Source: Rutidosis leptorrhynchoides
Lineage: Eukaryota > Streptophyta > Magnoliopsida > Asterales > Asteraceae
DNA: 64,000 nucleotides
Reading direction: 5' to 3'
NCBI RefSeq assembly: GCF_046630445.1
Contig: NC_092339.1
Coordinates: 82,193,501-82,257,500, forward strand
Below, piece after piece: positions 10,217-21,896 of this stretch. Positions within the stretch are counted from its first letter, which is position 1; each line of letters begins with the position of its first letter. Made by a program: the position numbers and the translations under genes. The notes beneath the pieces are model-generated. The model ran no database searches. It saw only the letters and a list, made by a program, of their open reading frames with translations, and had not been told where the DNA came from.

Positions 10217-10351
10217 AACTATTCGAATCTCGCATACTCGCATGATCATAGTCATCAAATGTAATCGAGTTGTAATATTCGTTGTATAGTTTATAGGGAC
10301 TTGTACTTATCCGGTTTATATTAATATAATTTACTTGCTTTTCAAAAAAAA

Positions 10352-10368
10352 AATAAAATTTGGTGTTT
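10352..10368 (+). repeat. LINE target-site duplication, right copy
   Basis: Exact copy of 3877-3893, directly after the A-run that ends the LINE. Confidence 0.9.
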
Positions 10369-10537
10369 TCGGACAGACATATGATTGTTATTGTTGCGGA
10401 CAAAATTAATTTAGGTATGTGACCCGACAATAAAGAAAATGAAATATGAATCATTGGTTGATGGTTATTTTGAAAGCGAATTTGTTGCTTACGGAACGTT
10501 AACAACTTTAATATTTATTTATTTATCTTTTTTTATT

Positions 10538-10540
<3 letters not shown>
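10369..10540. other. Pre-insertion flank, no feature
   Basis: AT-rich DNA that would have been continuous with the GLOX 3' flank before the LINE inserted. No gene or repeat is recognised. Confidence 0.4.
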
Positions 10541-10568
<28 letters not shown>

Positions 10569-11449
10569 GTGATATAATGAAGGAATGTTTTATTTTATTT
10601 TATTTTTATCTGGAATAACGACTTTTATCAAAAATACTATAAATATGCTTAAAAATTACTCCATATTCTACAAAGGATTATGAAGCCATTCATTCAAATT
10701 AGGAGCGAATTTACCTTTAAATTTTAACCAAAAAAGCGGGCAATCTAATATTATCAAACAACGAAAATCTTGATAGTATTAGAATCATGCAAAAGATCGT
10801 TTCTAAGACCCCGTAACAACCATAGATTAGAAATGACAGGGCAAGAACACTGAATTTATTGAACAGAAGACGTGAACTGGGATTGGATCCACCCAAACAA
10901 GTCTTCCACAGGATAAACAAACTGCCAAGAGACATTTAACTAAAGATCGATACGATTCCACAATGAAGCAGCAATGTTACAAGCAATGAAAAAGTGGTCT
11001 CTAGACTCACCACCAACTCCACAAATAGAATAAATGATAGAGTTAATCTCAATCCCGCAATAAGTAATGCTTAATAGAGTATGAAGACGATCCAAAAGCA
11101 GAAGCCAAGTAAAGATGTTAACCTTAATCCGGATATATTTGCGCCAAGAAGTACTGACCGAAGAAGATGTTAAGAAAAAATCATCCAAAACTCCTCTAGT
11201 ACCTCGAACTGAAAAGCAACCATCACCTTCGATGGTCTATAACCACGATCAGCAGCAACTCTTGTCTGAATATCTGCAACATCAAAAAGAAAGGAAGCCA
11301 GGTTGCAAGCGGGAGTAGGGGTTCAAGACCAGTTCCATGTCCAATCTGATCCTTGAATTATGTCATTAACCATGCAATCGGGATCACGTTCTCATCTGAA
11401 TAGTCTGCTATAGCGAGAAGCCAACGTGGTATCACCTAGCCACACATCC
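10541..11449 (-). pseudogene. 5'-truncated LINE remnant (ORF2 C-terminus)
   Basis: A 28-nt T-run at 10541-10568 fits a minus-strand poly(A) tail. On the minus strand the interrupted frames around 10717-11445 resemble the end of a plant LINE ORF2: a DVWLGDTTL-type segment near 11440, an FTWLLLLDRL..T segment and a zf-RVT-like GGESRDHFFIACNIAASLW (near 10945-11020). Frames are shifted and stops occur, so it is dead. Its upstream part is cut off at 11449/11450 by the next LINE tail. It is a different family from the intact LINE at 3894. Confidence 0.65.
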
Positions 11450-12338
11450 TTTTTTTGGGTAAAGGGTTTTACCCGGCGAATTTTAATAAAGAATAAAAGA
11501 ATAGATACATGAAGCACAAACGACTAAAGGAAATGTCCTAAAGCCTCTCAAACAACCAAGCCAAAGCATCAAAAAGAAACAATGACCCCATGAGCATACA
11601 AAGAACTAATGTAATAGACACCAAAACACAATGCCTCAAGAAATTTTCCAAGTGACTTTAAACGAAGCACTTACGGAGATGCCTTCCAGCGGATACTCAT
11701 GAGCTTCAGACGAACGGTGGAGTAAATAGCATCGTATAAATACTTCGCTGACCTTCTACCTTTTTTGAAGAACCTAGAGTTCCTTTCTTGCCATAAAAAA
11801 TTAACAGTAGCCCCAAATAATAGTTTTGTGACAATAATACAAGCAATGTTCCGGTTCACAAATGGCGATAACAAAGCTGTAAAATCCTTCCATCCATTGC
11901 AAATGATGGGGAAGTAGATATGCTTTGCAACTAGGGACCAAACTTGATCCGAATAACAACACACAAAGAAAAGATGGCTATGGGAGTCCGGAACCTGATT
12001 ACAAAGAGAACAAACCATCCCAATATCTTGTCTAATCTCCCAGGTATGAAGTTTATCTTGAGTTCACAGATTTTCCCCCATGAGGAGCCATACCACAAAT
12101 GCATGTCGTGGAATACATTAAGAGTACCACACAACGGAGTACCATGACACTGTATTTAAATGGACCGAAAAATCATGGACCACACTAGCATTATCCTTCC
12201 ACTTGACAATATCAGTACCATTCGAAAGAATTTAGACACTAATTAAAGAAATCACAGGGGCCCGAGCCACCCAATCTGATGGCTAAATCCAAGCATTATT
12301 ATGAACAATATCTCGAACCTTGCTGTTAGCGGATATAC
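11450..12338 (-). pseudogene. Second 5'-truncated LINE remnant with zf-RVT domain
   Basis: Begins on the plus strand with a T-run (11450-11456), again a reversed poly(A) tail. The frame at 11671-12018 on the minus strand has the zf-RVT core: CSLCNQVPDSHSHLFFVC, then QVW and a W..RN segment. The adjoining KLHTWEI-like part is in another frame, so there is a frameshift. It sits exactly where the first remnant breaks off, so it probably inserted into it. The right end is cut by an LTR starting at 12339. Confidence 0.65.
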
Positions 12339-13936
12339 TGAAATGTCCCGTTCATATTGATTATAAACGTTCCATATTAATTGATTTCGTTGCGAGGTTT
12401 TGACCTCTATATGAGACGTTTTTCAAAGACTGCATTCGATTTTAACACAAACCATAACCTCTATTTTATCGATAAAGGTTTAAAAATGATAATAAAAAAT
12501 ATAGCGTTTTCACACGACCATTACATAATGGTTTACAATAATATTACACAACAATATATGTCTTCGAATGCAGTTTTCAAACAATATTAAACAAGTATGG
12601 ACTCCAAATCTTGTCCTTAATTTAGTATGCAACAGCGGAAGCTCTTAACAATTACCTGAGAATAAACATGCTTAAAACGTCAACAAAAATGTTGGTGAGT
12701 TATAGGTTTAACCTATATATTTATCAATCGAAATAATAGACCACAAGATTTTATATTTTCATTTTTCATAAACTTCATCACATACATAGAGATAAAAATC
12801 ATTCATATGGTAAACACCTGGTAACCGACATTAACAAGATGCATATAAGAATATCCCCATCATTCCGGGACATCCATCGGACATGATATAAAAACTCGAA
12901 GTACTAAAGCATCCAGTACTTTGGATGGGGTTTGTTAGGCCCAATAGATCTATCTTTAGGATTCGCGTCAATTAGGGGTGCACTAATTCTCAAAAATTAG
13001 TGATGTTCCCTAATTCTTAGGCTTCCAAGCAAAAGGGGCATATTCGGCTTCGATCATTCACTAATATAATGTAGTTTTGATTTCTTGTGTCTATTTCGTA
13101 AAGCATTTATAAAACTGCAAGTATTCTCATCCCAAAAATATTAAATTTTTAAAAGTGGGACTATAACTCACTTTTACAGATTTTTTTACTTCGTCGGGAG
13201 GTAAGACTTGGCCACTGGTCGATTCACGAACCTATAACAAATATGTACATATATATCAAAGTATGTTCAGAATATATTTACAACATTTTTATTACATTTT
13301 AATGATTTGAGTTTGTTAAGTCAGCAGTCCTCGTTAGTAACCTACAACTAGTTGTCCACAGTTAGATGTACAGAAATAAAGCAATATATAATATCTCAGA
13401 TCAATCCACGACCCAGTGTCTACAAGTCTCAGACTCGATCACAACTCAAAGTATATATATTATTTTGGAATCAACCTCAATCCTGTATAGCTAACTCAAA
13501 CATTACTGCATATAGAGTGTCTATGGTTGTTCCGAAATATATATATATATAGATGGGTCGATATGATATGTCAAAACATTGTATTCGTGTGTATGGTATT
13601 CCAAGATTACATAATATATGTTAGAATACATGTATAATACAATATAAGTTAGTTAAGTTATGATTTATATAGATTTGTTACAAATTCCACGTAGCTACAA
13701 CAAGCAAAAATTTTCCAATCTTGTTTTACCCATAATTTCTTCGTTTTAAATCCGTTTTGAGTGATTCAAGTTGCTATGGTTTCATAATGAACTGAAATTT
13801 ATGATACTAAACAGAAAAAGTATAAGTTTATAGTCGAAAATATAGGTTATAAGTTAATATTGTAAGAGGTAGTCATTTCAGTCGAAAGAACGACGTCTTG
13901 ATGACCATTTTGAAAAACATACTTCCACTTTGAGTT
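12339..13936 (-). mobile_element. LTR fragment M1 (Ty3/Gypsy-like, long AT-rich LTR)
   Basis: Starts (plus-strand reading) TGAAATGTCCCGTTC. It shares many blocks with 15313-16250, such as gcgaggt..tgacctctatatga, acctgagaataaacatgc, taaccgacattaacaag and gttaggcccaatagatc, at perhaps 80% identity. No coding sequence. Assignment to the minus strand comes from its resemblance to M2 and is inference. It stops where LTR fragment P starts. Confidence 0.55.
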
Positions 13937-15312
13937 TGTAACATCCCGTTTTCCTCGAATATGACTCAAGGTGCGTATTTAACCTCGTGTAAGTTTAATA
14001 TTGCATCTATGATCGTTTGTTTATAGTTTAAATGTTATAAATGTTGAAAATGGTGTGATCAGGCCTCCTGTCGCGTCTGGGCACTATGTATCGCGTTTCA
14101 GATTGTCGCGATACGTAACAGGTGAATCTGGAACGTGACAGGTTAAAATCCTTCAACCTATCCACTTTGTCGAGTTCTGGTGAGGATTGTCGCGTTCTGG
14201 TTGTCGCGTAACGTGACAGGTTGTCGCAAAACGCGACATAGGTCGCTGTTTTACTTTTTTGTCCATTTTAAATGGAATCTTTTGGGGGTGTTTAGGTCTT
14301 TTCACTTATGTCCAGTTTTGGAGACTTAAAGGCTGGTTCAAGCTTATCCTAAAACATTATACACTTTCTCAACCACATCCCATTCAATTTTAGAGAGAGA
14401 GAGCTAGGGTTTAGTGAGAGAAAGCTCATTTGGAGAAGAGGAAGACCGAATCTCGCCCGAACCCAAGTTTTAAAGTTGTTCCTTGCGCCTCTAGCTACAC
14501 TTTGATAGTCTTGGTAAGTCTAAACTCTATGTTTTGAGTTTTAATTAGTTTATGCTAGGGTTTGGTTCATTTGGAACTTGTATGACCCATTTGGAGGTTA
14601 AATGGGTGCGTTTTAGGTTAGATTGATGAAAGTAAACCCTAATAGCCATAATCTAGGGTTTGGTCTCATGAATTGAGATTTGTAAGGGTTAATTGTGTTG
14701 TTAGGCATTAAAACACTTGTTTAATGTTGAAAGAGTTGTAAATGGGTCATGTTTGACTAAGTTTATAAGAGTAAGTGTTAAAATGGGTTAGTTGGGTAAT
14801 GTTGACCTAGTTTGGGTAAAATGAGTATGAAAAGACTCTAAATGGTGTTAGTTGATGATATTGGGCTAAAGTCACTAGCTTATAGTGATTTATAATGAGT
14901 CGTGGCCATTTATGGGCGGTTTTGGGTGTAAGTGAGTTATTTAATGCTTTGGGTCATTAAATGCCCAAGTGTAAGTAATGTGGTAAATTCCACTAGTTGT
15001 ACATTGAATGTGTACTTATGTATTAGGTACTTTGCTCGAAGCATTCGGGAGAAATTAATCACCACCGACGTGTTAAGGTGAGTGGAATAATTATATGCGT
15101 GCATATATGATGTATTTATTTGTGTAGTATGAGTTATGAAGTGTCGACGTGTTAAGACACCACTTCTCACGTGGCGAGTGATGTGTCGACGTGTTAAGAC
15201 ACCACTCGGGAGTGAAGCATCGACGTGTTAAGATACCACTTCGAGAGATGTAATGAGTGAAGTGTCGATGTGCTAAAACACCACTCGGGGTGAAGTGTCG
15301 ACTTCTTAAGGC
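13937..15312 (+). mobile_element. LTR fragment P (Tekay-like), truncated on the right
   Basis: Begins TGTAACATCCCG, close to the Tekay LTR start TGTAAGACCCGA, and follows the same order: CpG-rich motifs (tcgcg repeats, 14070-14245), a ttttgggggtgttt segment, gagagagagagctaggg, aaagctcattt, then long aatgggt-rich text, an AG|GTGAGT site at 15078 and a hairpin series. It breaks at 15312 where LTR M2 begins. No ORF of note. It probably inserted into M1. Confidence 0.6.
15063..15300 (+). repeat. Hairpin series with constant loop GACGTGTTAA
   Basis: Five inverted repeats share one loop. Loops at 15067-15076, 15146-15155, 15188-15197 and 15222-15231 are gacgtgttaa; 15267-15276 is gatgtgctaa. Stems: CACC/GGTG; GTGTC/GACAC; GAGTG..GTGTC with GACACCACTC; a weaker GCATC/GATAC; GAGTG..GTGT with ACACCACTC. 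A sixth unit starts at 15291 but is truncated by the M2 junction. The third stem pairs 10 bp with a 2-nt bulge. Confidence 0.75.
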
Positions 15313-16475
15313 TGAAAGGACTCGTTCATATACATTATAAACGATTCATAATAGTTGATTACATCGCGAGGTATTTGACCTCTATATGATACATTTTACA
15401 AATATTGCATTCGTTTTTAAAAGACAACTTTCTTTACATCGAAAATTGACAGGCATGCATACCATTTCATAATATCCACTATCCAACTATAAATTGACTT
15501 AACAATAATCTTTGATGAACTCAATGACTCGAATGCAACGTTCTTCAAAATATGCCATGAAAGACTCCAAGTAATATCTTTAAAATGAGCAAATGCATAG
15601 CGGAAGATTTCTTTAACACCTGAGAATAAACATGCTTTAAAGTGTCAACCAAAAGGTTGGTGAGTTCATTAGTTTATCATAATCATTCATTTTCATCATT
15701 TTAATAGACCACAAGAATTTCATTTCCAGTTCTCATAAATATACGTCCCATGCATAGAGACAAAAATCATTCATATGGATTGAACACCTGGTAACCGACA
15801 TTAACAAGATGCATATAAGAATATCCCCTATCATTCCGGGAAATCCTTCGGACATGATAAAAATGAATTCGAAGTACTAAAGCGTCCGGTACTTTGGATG
15901 GGGTTCGTTAGGCCCAATAGATCTATCTTTAGGATTCGCGTCAATTAGTAGATCGGTTTACTAATTCTTAGGTTACCAAGCAAAAAGGGGCATATTCGGC
16001 TTCGATCATTCAACCATATAATGTAGTTTCGATTACTTGTGTCTATTTCGTAAAACATTTATAAAAATTGCGCATATATTCTCAGCCCAAAAATATAAAG
16101 GGTAAAAAGGCAAATGAAACTCACCATACTGTATTTCGTAGTAAAAATACATATAACGTCATTGAACAAGTGCAAGGTTGGCCTCGGATTCACGAACCTA
16201 AAGTAAGTATATATATTTATATGTTGGTCAAAAATTGTCTAACAATTTAGGTCAGGTCATAGTGTATCACAATCCTAATGCTCGAGACTAATATGCAAAG
16301 GTCAACAAAAGTCAATTTGACTCAAAAAGATTTCCAAAATCTATACATAATTAATATATAGTTTGAATATCGTCATTTTTTATATTTCTAAATATTTTTA
16401 AAAGATCTATTAGAGTAAATAATATATTTCATTTATTAATAAATAAAATTTTATATAAAATATACTTTTATATAT
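15313..16475 (-). mobile_element. LTR M2, left part (split by the Athila array)
   Basis: Plus-strand reading starts TGAAAGGACTCGTTC and shares blocks with M1. It is interrupted at the Athila target site (tatat, 16471-16475) and, I infer, resumes at 49671. Removing the insertion gives an LTR of about 4.0 kb ending CGAGTTGTTACA at 52496. Read on the minus strand it is TGTAACAACTCG...CGAGTCCTTTCA. Confidence 0.55.
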
Positions 16476-18459
16476 TGATAATGCTAAAAACGAATATATA
16501 TTTCATAACATTATTCCTCAAGAAAGACAAGCTTTTAGTTGCAATTGTTCTATTTACAAGTGATATTCGTTTAAATAATAAAAGGTGAAGACAAAAGACA
16601 GATTCGATGAATTGAGGACGCAAAGGTCCAAAAAGCTCAAAAGTACAAAGTACAATCAAAGAGGTTCCAAATATTGATGAGAAACGTCTCAAAATTACAA
16701 GAGTACAAGATTCAAAAACGCAAAGTACAAAATATAAAATTGTACGCAAGGACGTTCGAAAATCCGGAACCGGGACATGAGTCAACTCTCAACGCTTGAC
16801 GCAATGGACTAAAAATTACGAGTCAACTATGCACATAAATATAATATAATATATAATTAATTCTTAAAATTAATATATATATTATAATATATTTATAAAT
16901 CGTCGGCAAGAAAGAAGCCAAAGGAGGGTGAGCTGTATTTTCAAACTCCGCGACTCGCGGAGTTTGAAGGCAAAAATTGTCGCGAGTCGCGGAGTGCCCC
17001 TGAACTCAATTCCCTATAAAGCCAAACGAATTCTGATCATTTTTATCATCAAAATTCAATCTCTCTCTATATATGTATGCGTAAATATATTTATATTTAT
17101 ATTTTAATTTTAATTTTAATTATAATTCTAATAATAAGGGTATGTTAGCGAATGTTGTAAGGGTGTAAGTCGAAATTTTGTCCGTGTAACGCTACACTAT
17201 TTTTAATCATTGTAAGTTATGTTCAACCTTTTTACATTAATGTCTCGTAGCTAAGTTATTATTATGCTTATTTAATCCGAAGTAATCATGATGTTGGGCT
17301 AATTACTAAAATTGGGTAATTGGGCTTTGTACCATAATTGGGGTTTGGATAAAAGAACGACACTTGTGGAAACTAGACTATGGGCTATTAATGGGTTTTA
17401 TATTAACTAAACAATACCTTGTTAATTTAATATACAAACTTATAATTCGACGTATTTATATATAACCACATACGCTTGACTGGGTACGGTGGGCGGGATA
17501 TCTATAAATACCAATAATTATTCATTTTACCGGACACGGAACTGGATTAATAGTTAATAGACTTGTTGAAACTGGGGTGAATTACATTCAAGGGTAATTG
17601 GTGTAATTGTTAACAAAGTCGTAAAACCTTAGTTTACACGCAGTCGATAACCTGGTGTATTCATTAAACAAAGTATTAAAACCTTTTTACAATTCGAATC
17701 TCCAATTAGTTGAAATATTTGACTTCGAGAATAAGAATAATTTGACGAAGGCTTTCGCTCTTTATATTTATGACTGATGGACTATTATGGACAAATCCGT
17801 ATGGACATATTAAATAATCCAGGACAAAGAACAATTAACCCATGGGCATAAAACTAAAATCAACACGTCAAACATCATGATTACGGAAGTTTAAATAAGC
17901 ATAATTCTTTTGTTTCATATTTAATTTCCTTTATTTTATATTTAATTGCACTTCTAATTATCACATTTTTATTTATTGTTATTGTATTTAATTGCACTTT
18001 TAATTATCGTACTTTTTAATTATCGCAAGTTTATTTTATCGCACTTTTATTATTCGCAATTTCATTATCGTTATTTACTTTAAGCTTTAAATTAAGTCTT
18101 TTTAATATTTTACATTTGGTTTTAACTGCGACTAAAGTTTTAAAATCGACAAACCGGTCATTAAACGGTAAAAACCCCCCTTTATAATAATAATATTACT
18201 TATATATATATTTATATTTTTATAAAAGTAAACCAATATAGCGTTAAGCTTTGTTTAAAGATTTTCCCTGTGGAACGAACCGGACTTACTAAAACCTACA
18301 CTACTGTACGATTAGGTACACTGCCTATAAGTGTTGTAGCAAGGTTTAAGTATATCCATTCTATAAATAAATAAATATCTTGTGTAAAATTGTATCGTAT
18401 TTAATAGTATTTCCTTGTAAAATTTAAAAGCTATTTTATATACACCTCGCATAACATCA
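16476..18459 (+). repeat. Athila LTR 1
   Basis: 1,984 bp, TGATAATGC...ATAACATCA. Contains a 14-bp-arm CpG palindrome (16940-16968), a TATA-like ctataaa at 17014-17020 and long AT-rich text. It differs from LTR2 and LTR3 at many single positions where those two agree. Confidence 0.88.
16940..16968 (+). promoter_or_regulatory. CpG-rich palindrome upstream of the Athila LTR TATA box
   Basis: Arms 16940-16953 and 16955-16968 are perfect reverse complements around a single C; the core is CTCCGCGA-C-TCGCGGAG. A second half-copy (tcgcgagtcgcggag) follows at 16980. The same pair is at 41921-41949 in LTR2 and 48148-48176 in LTR3. The TATA-like ctataaa begins about 45 bp after it. Confidence 0.7.
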
Positions 18460-18468
18460 AGTTATTTT

Positions 18469-18486
18469 TGGCGCCGCTGTCGGGGA
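18469..18486 (+). promoter_or_regulatory. Athila primer-binding site
   Basis: tggcgccgctgtcgggga, nine bases after LTR1. It matches the tRNA-Asp-type primer site common in Athila elements. A slightly altered copy (tggcgccgctgccaggga) follows LTR2 at 43454-43471. Confidence 0.85.
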
Positions 18487-19982
18487 AAGTTTAGTTTAAA
18501 AGCCGGAAGCGCAACGCTAATAATTATAAAAAAAAAGATTTTTATTTTTAGTTTACTTTTATAAAAATACGTTTTTATAAAAATACGTTTTAAATATTCG
18601 AAAACATAGAAAAGAAAAACAAAAATAAAATATTTTTAAGAGTTTATTAAATATTTAAGTTTTATAAAGTTTCTTTATTTTTATTTTATAAAAATATAAG
18701 TTTTATTTAAATATTTTGTGTTTATTTAGAACATAAAATTAAAAAAACCGAATTTTTTTTTTAATATATATATAAATCTATTTTCAAGATATTTTTAAAA
18801 TTATAAAGTAGTTCTATTTTTATTTTAGTTTTTAAATATAAGTTTTTATTATATAAATATTTTTATTTAAACAGAAAATATAAAAAACTGAATATAAAAA
18901 AAAAAACGCGTCGAATTTTAATCAACCTGTCATTTGAATTTTGGAACCCCGCGACTCGCGGAGTTTGCAGCTTCAAATACCGCAACTCGCGGAGCCACCC
19001 TGACACCGACAGAAACCCTAATCAGCATTTATTACGGATAATTATTATTATTATTAATAAACCCTAATTACTTAATTATTATTATAATTAGTTTAAGTTT
19101 TTAAATTAAATTGTATTTTAAATTTTAATTAGTTTTATTATATATAAAAATTAATAGTTTTAAAATTAATAATATAAAAATAATATTTTTATAAAAATTG
19201 TAATTTTTTACAACTTTTTGTATATTTTTATATTTTGTCCCTTTTTAATTATTTTAGCGTAATATTTGTATTTTTCGCTAGTTTTTAGTTTTAAACTTAG
19301 TTTTTGCCATAGTTATATTTTTATTTCTAGATTTTTAGGCTTTGCCGTAAAATCCCTTAAGTGCCTATTCTTTAGACTAAGATTTAGGTACTTTAGAATT
19401 TTGTGACGCCTTTTTAAGTTTTAGTTTCTTTTTAAGATATTGCCATTTGGGATATAGTTTTTCTTGTAAGCTTTAATATTTTTAGACACCTTTTACCTAT
19501 GTATCAATTATCATTCCAATTAGTAATCTCAATTTACGATTATAATTTTAAGTTAGTGATAGTAATAAGGTTGGGTTAGTCTAGTGTTTTTAAGTTCTAT
19601 AAGTCACTCTTTTTCTTTCTTATTTTTATTTTTCGACCTTTTTTCGACGCACTCTTTTTCTTTCTTATTTCTCGCTATTCTAGTTTTTAGGACATAGATT
19701 TTTATTCTACTTCTTATCTAAATTTCTTAAAATTACGAAAATTTATTTTAAGTGGTTAAATTGATAAACATCAAAATTTTCTGGTTCGTAGTAATAGTTG
19801 GATTTGTACGTGGACCGGGTTATTGGAGCCAAACAGTCCTCAATTATATTGAGACCAAACGAATCCTGCCCCTCTGCTGCATCTTTTGGCTATTCGAAAC
19901 GTGGGCAAAATCAGAAAAGTCTATTGATTGGATAACTTATATAATTTTTCTTTCTTTTAAAAACTAATAGGATATTCAGTGA
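18487..19982 (+). other. Athila 5' leader, non-coding
   Basis: About 1.5 kb of very AT-rich sequence between primer site and gag. It contains a further CpG-palindrome pair (ccccgcgactcgcgg near 18947 and cgcaactcgcgg near 18981). No gene; a 71-codon ORF at 19752 has no family features. Confidence 0.6.
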
Positions 19983-21896
19983 ATGCACCGAGCAAGACGT
20001 TCACCACCTTTTGTACGTTCACCACCTGTAACTAGATCAAGACATTTAGCAAATATTACCGCCGTTGATTTTTCTTTAGAATCGTCATCCAGTCGACCAA
20101 GTACTCCAGTTCAAATTTCCGATAATCCATTTTTTGAACCCGACCTCACAATTGAGAATCCGGAGAATATTCAGGGACGATTCATAGATCCAGAACCATT
20201 AAATTTTCATCCGGAACCACCAATCATTCAAACAGAGATTGTTGAGGAACAAACCATTAAATCAGAATCCTCTAGTGATTCCGATTCAACAAATTCAATT
20301 ATGGAGAATCTGGAACCTTTAAGTATGGAAGACCGAATGAGAGCTAAACGCACTGGCCAAGGTCACGCAATTACTCATCCAGACATTAATGCGCCAGATT
20401 ATGAAATCAAAGGACAAATTCTACACATGGTGACTAATCAATGCCAATTTAGTGGTGCGCCGAAGGAAGATCCAAATGAACATCTTCGTACCTTTAATAG
20501 GATCTGCACACTATTTAAAATCCGAGAAGTGGAGGATGAACAGATATATCTCATGTTATTTCCCTGGACTTTAAAGGGAGAAGCCAAAGATTGGTTGGAA
20601 TCGTTTCCTGTAGGGGCGATTGATACATGGGACGTTTTAGTTGAAAAATTTCTTAAACAATTCTTTCCTGCATCTAAAGCCGTAACACTTTAAGGAGAAA
20701 TTGTTACGTTCACACAGAAACCGAATGAAACTCTATATGAGGCGTGAACAAGATTTGGAAAGTTATTAAGAGGATGTCCGCAACATGGTTTAGACACCTG
20801 TCAAATAGTACAAATATTCTACCAAGGATGCGACATCACTACAAGGAAAGACATAGATATAGCAGCTGGTGGTTCTATTATGAAGAAAACCGAAACTGAT
20901 GCTTACAAAATTATTGATAACACTGCTTCCCACTCACATGAGTGGCACCAAGAAAAAGATATCGTTAGATCATCTAAAGCAGCTAGAGCCGATTCTAGCC
21001 ATGACTTAGATTCCATTTCCGCAAAGATAGATGCTGTCGAGAGACGAATGGAAAAGATGACTAAAGATATTCACTCAATACGAATTAGTTGTGAGCAGTG
21101 TGGAGGACCACATTTGACAAAAGATTGTCTCAGTATTGAATTAACAATGGAACAAAGAGAGAATATTTCATACATAAACCAAAGGCCTGGAAATAATTAT
21201 CAGAATAATTATCAACCGCCAAGACCGATCTACAATCAAAACCAGAACTATAACCGAAATATTCCATACAACAACCAACAAGGTCCTAGCAATCAACAAG
21301 TATCCAACAATACTTACAATCAGCAAAGACCTAATTTTCAAAACAAACCACCACAAACCGATGATAAAATGCCGAATTTAGAAGATATGATGACGAAGCT
21401 AGTTGAAACTCAAACGCAGTTTTTCACATCTCAAAAACAAACTAATGAATAAAATGCTCAAGCATTTAGAAATCAACAAGCTTCTATTCAAAATCTGGAA
21501 CAAGAAGTAAGTAACCTAGCAAGATTAATAGGTGAAAGAAAACCGAGAAGTCTACCTAGTGATACAAATGCTAACCCCCGGAATGAAACAGCTAAAGCCA
21601 TTACCACAAGAAGTGGTACAACACTTAAACCACCTGAAATACCTGTAACTTCTGATGAAGCTATTCCTACTCCACAAGAACCACAACCTGATCAAGATAA
21701 GGAAAAATAACCGGTAGTTGAGAAGCTTAATGAAGATAACACAGTTAAGGCTAAACCTTATGTTAAACCATACCAACCACCACTTCCTTACCCGAGTAAA
21801 ATGAAGAAAGAGAAACTTGAAGCCGAGCAATCCAAATTCTTGGATATGTTTAAACAGATAAATGTAAATCTTCCTTTCATTGATGTGATTTCATGA
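19983..21896 (+). pseudogene. Athila gag, interrupted by stop codons
   Basis: One reading frame runs through 19983-22573 with no frameshift but several stops: TAA ending 20693, TGA near 20747, TAA ending 21452, TAA at 21708 and TGA at 21894. The retrotransposon-gag core lies at about 20380-20690 (ILHMVTNQCQFSGAPKEDP, then LKGEAKDWLESFP and FLKQFFPASK), typical of Athila. A single zinc-knuckle-like CEQCGGPHLTKDC is near 21093. An Asn/Gln/Pro-rich segment and a linker lead to the protease. At least two stops look like C-to-T or G-to-A changes of CAA or TGG codons. Gag would form the particle; this copy cannot make it. Confidence 0.82.

Larger units (their letters stand above)
3894..10351 (+). 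mobile_element. Full-length plant L1-type LINE with two open ORFs
   Basis: A 6.46-kb non-LTR retrotransposon: short 5' UTR (about 95 bp), ORF1 (RRM-type RNA-binding protein), ORF2 (APE endonuclease, reverse transcriptase, zf-RVT), a short 3' UTR and an A-run at about 10344-10352. The flanking 17-bp duplication is perfect and no premature stop or frameshift is visible, so insertion is recent and the copy may still be competent. It inserted about 0.4 kb downstream of the GLOX-like gene in the same orientation. Confidence 0.92.
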
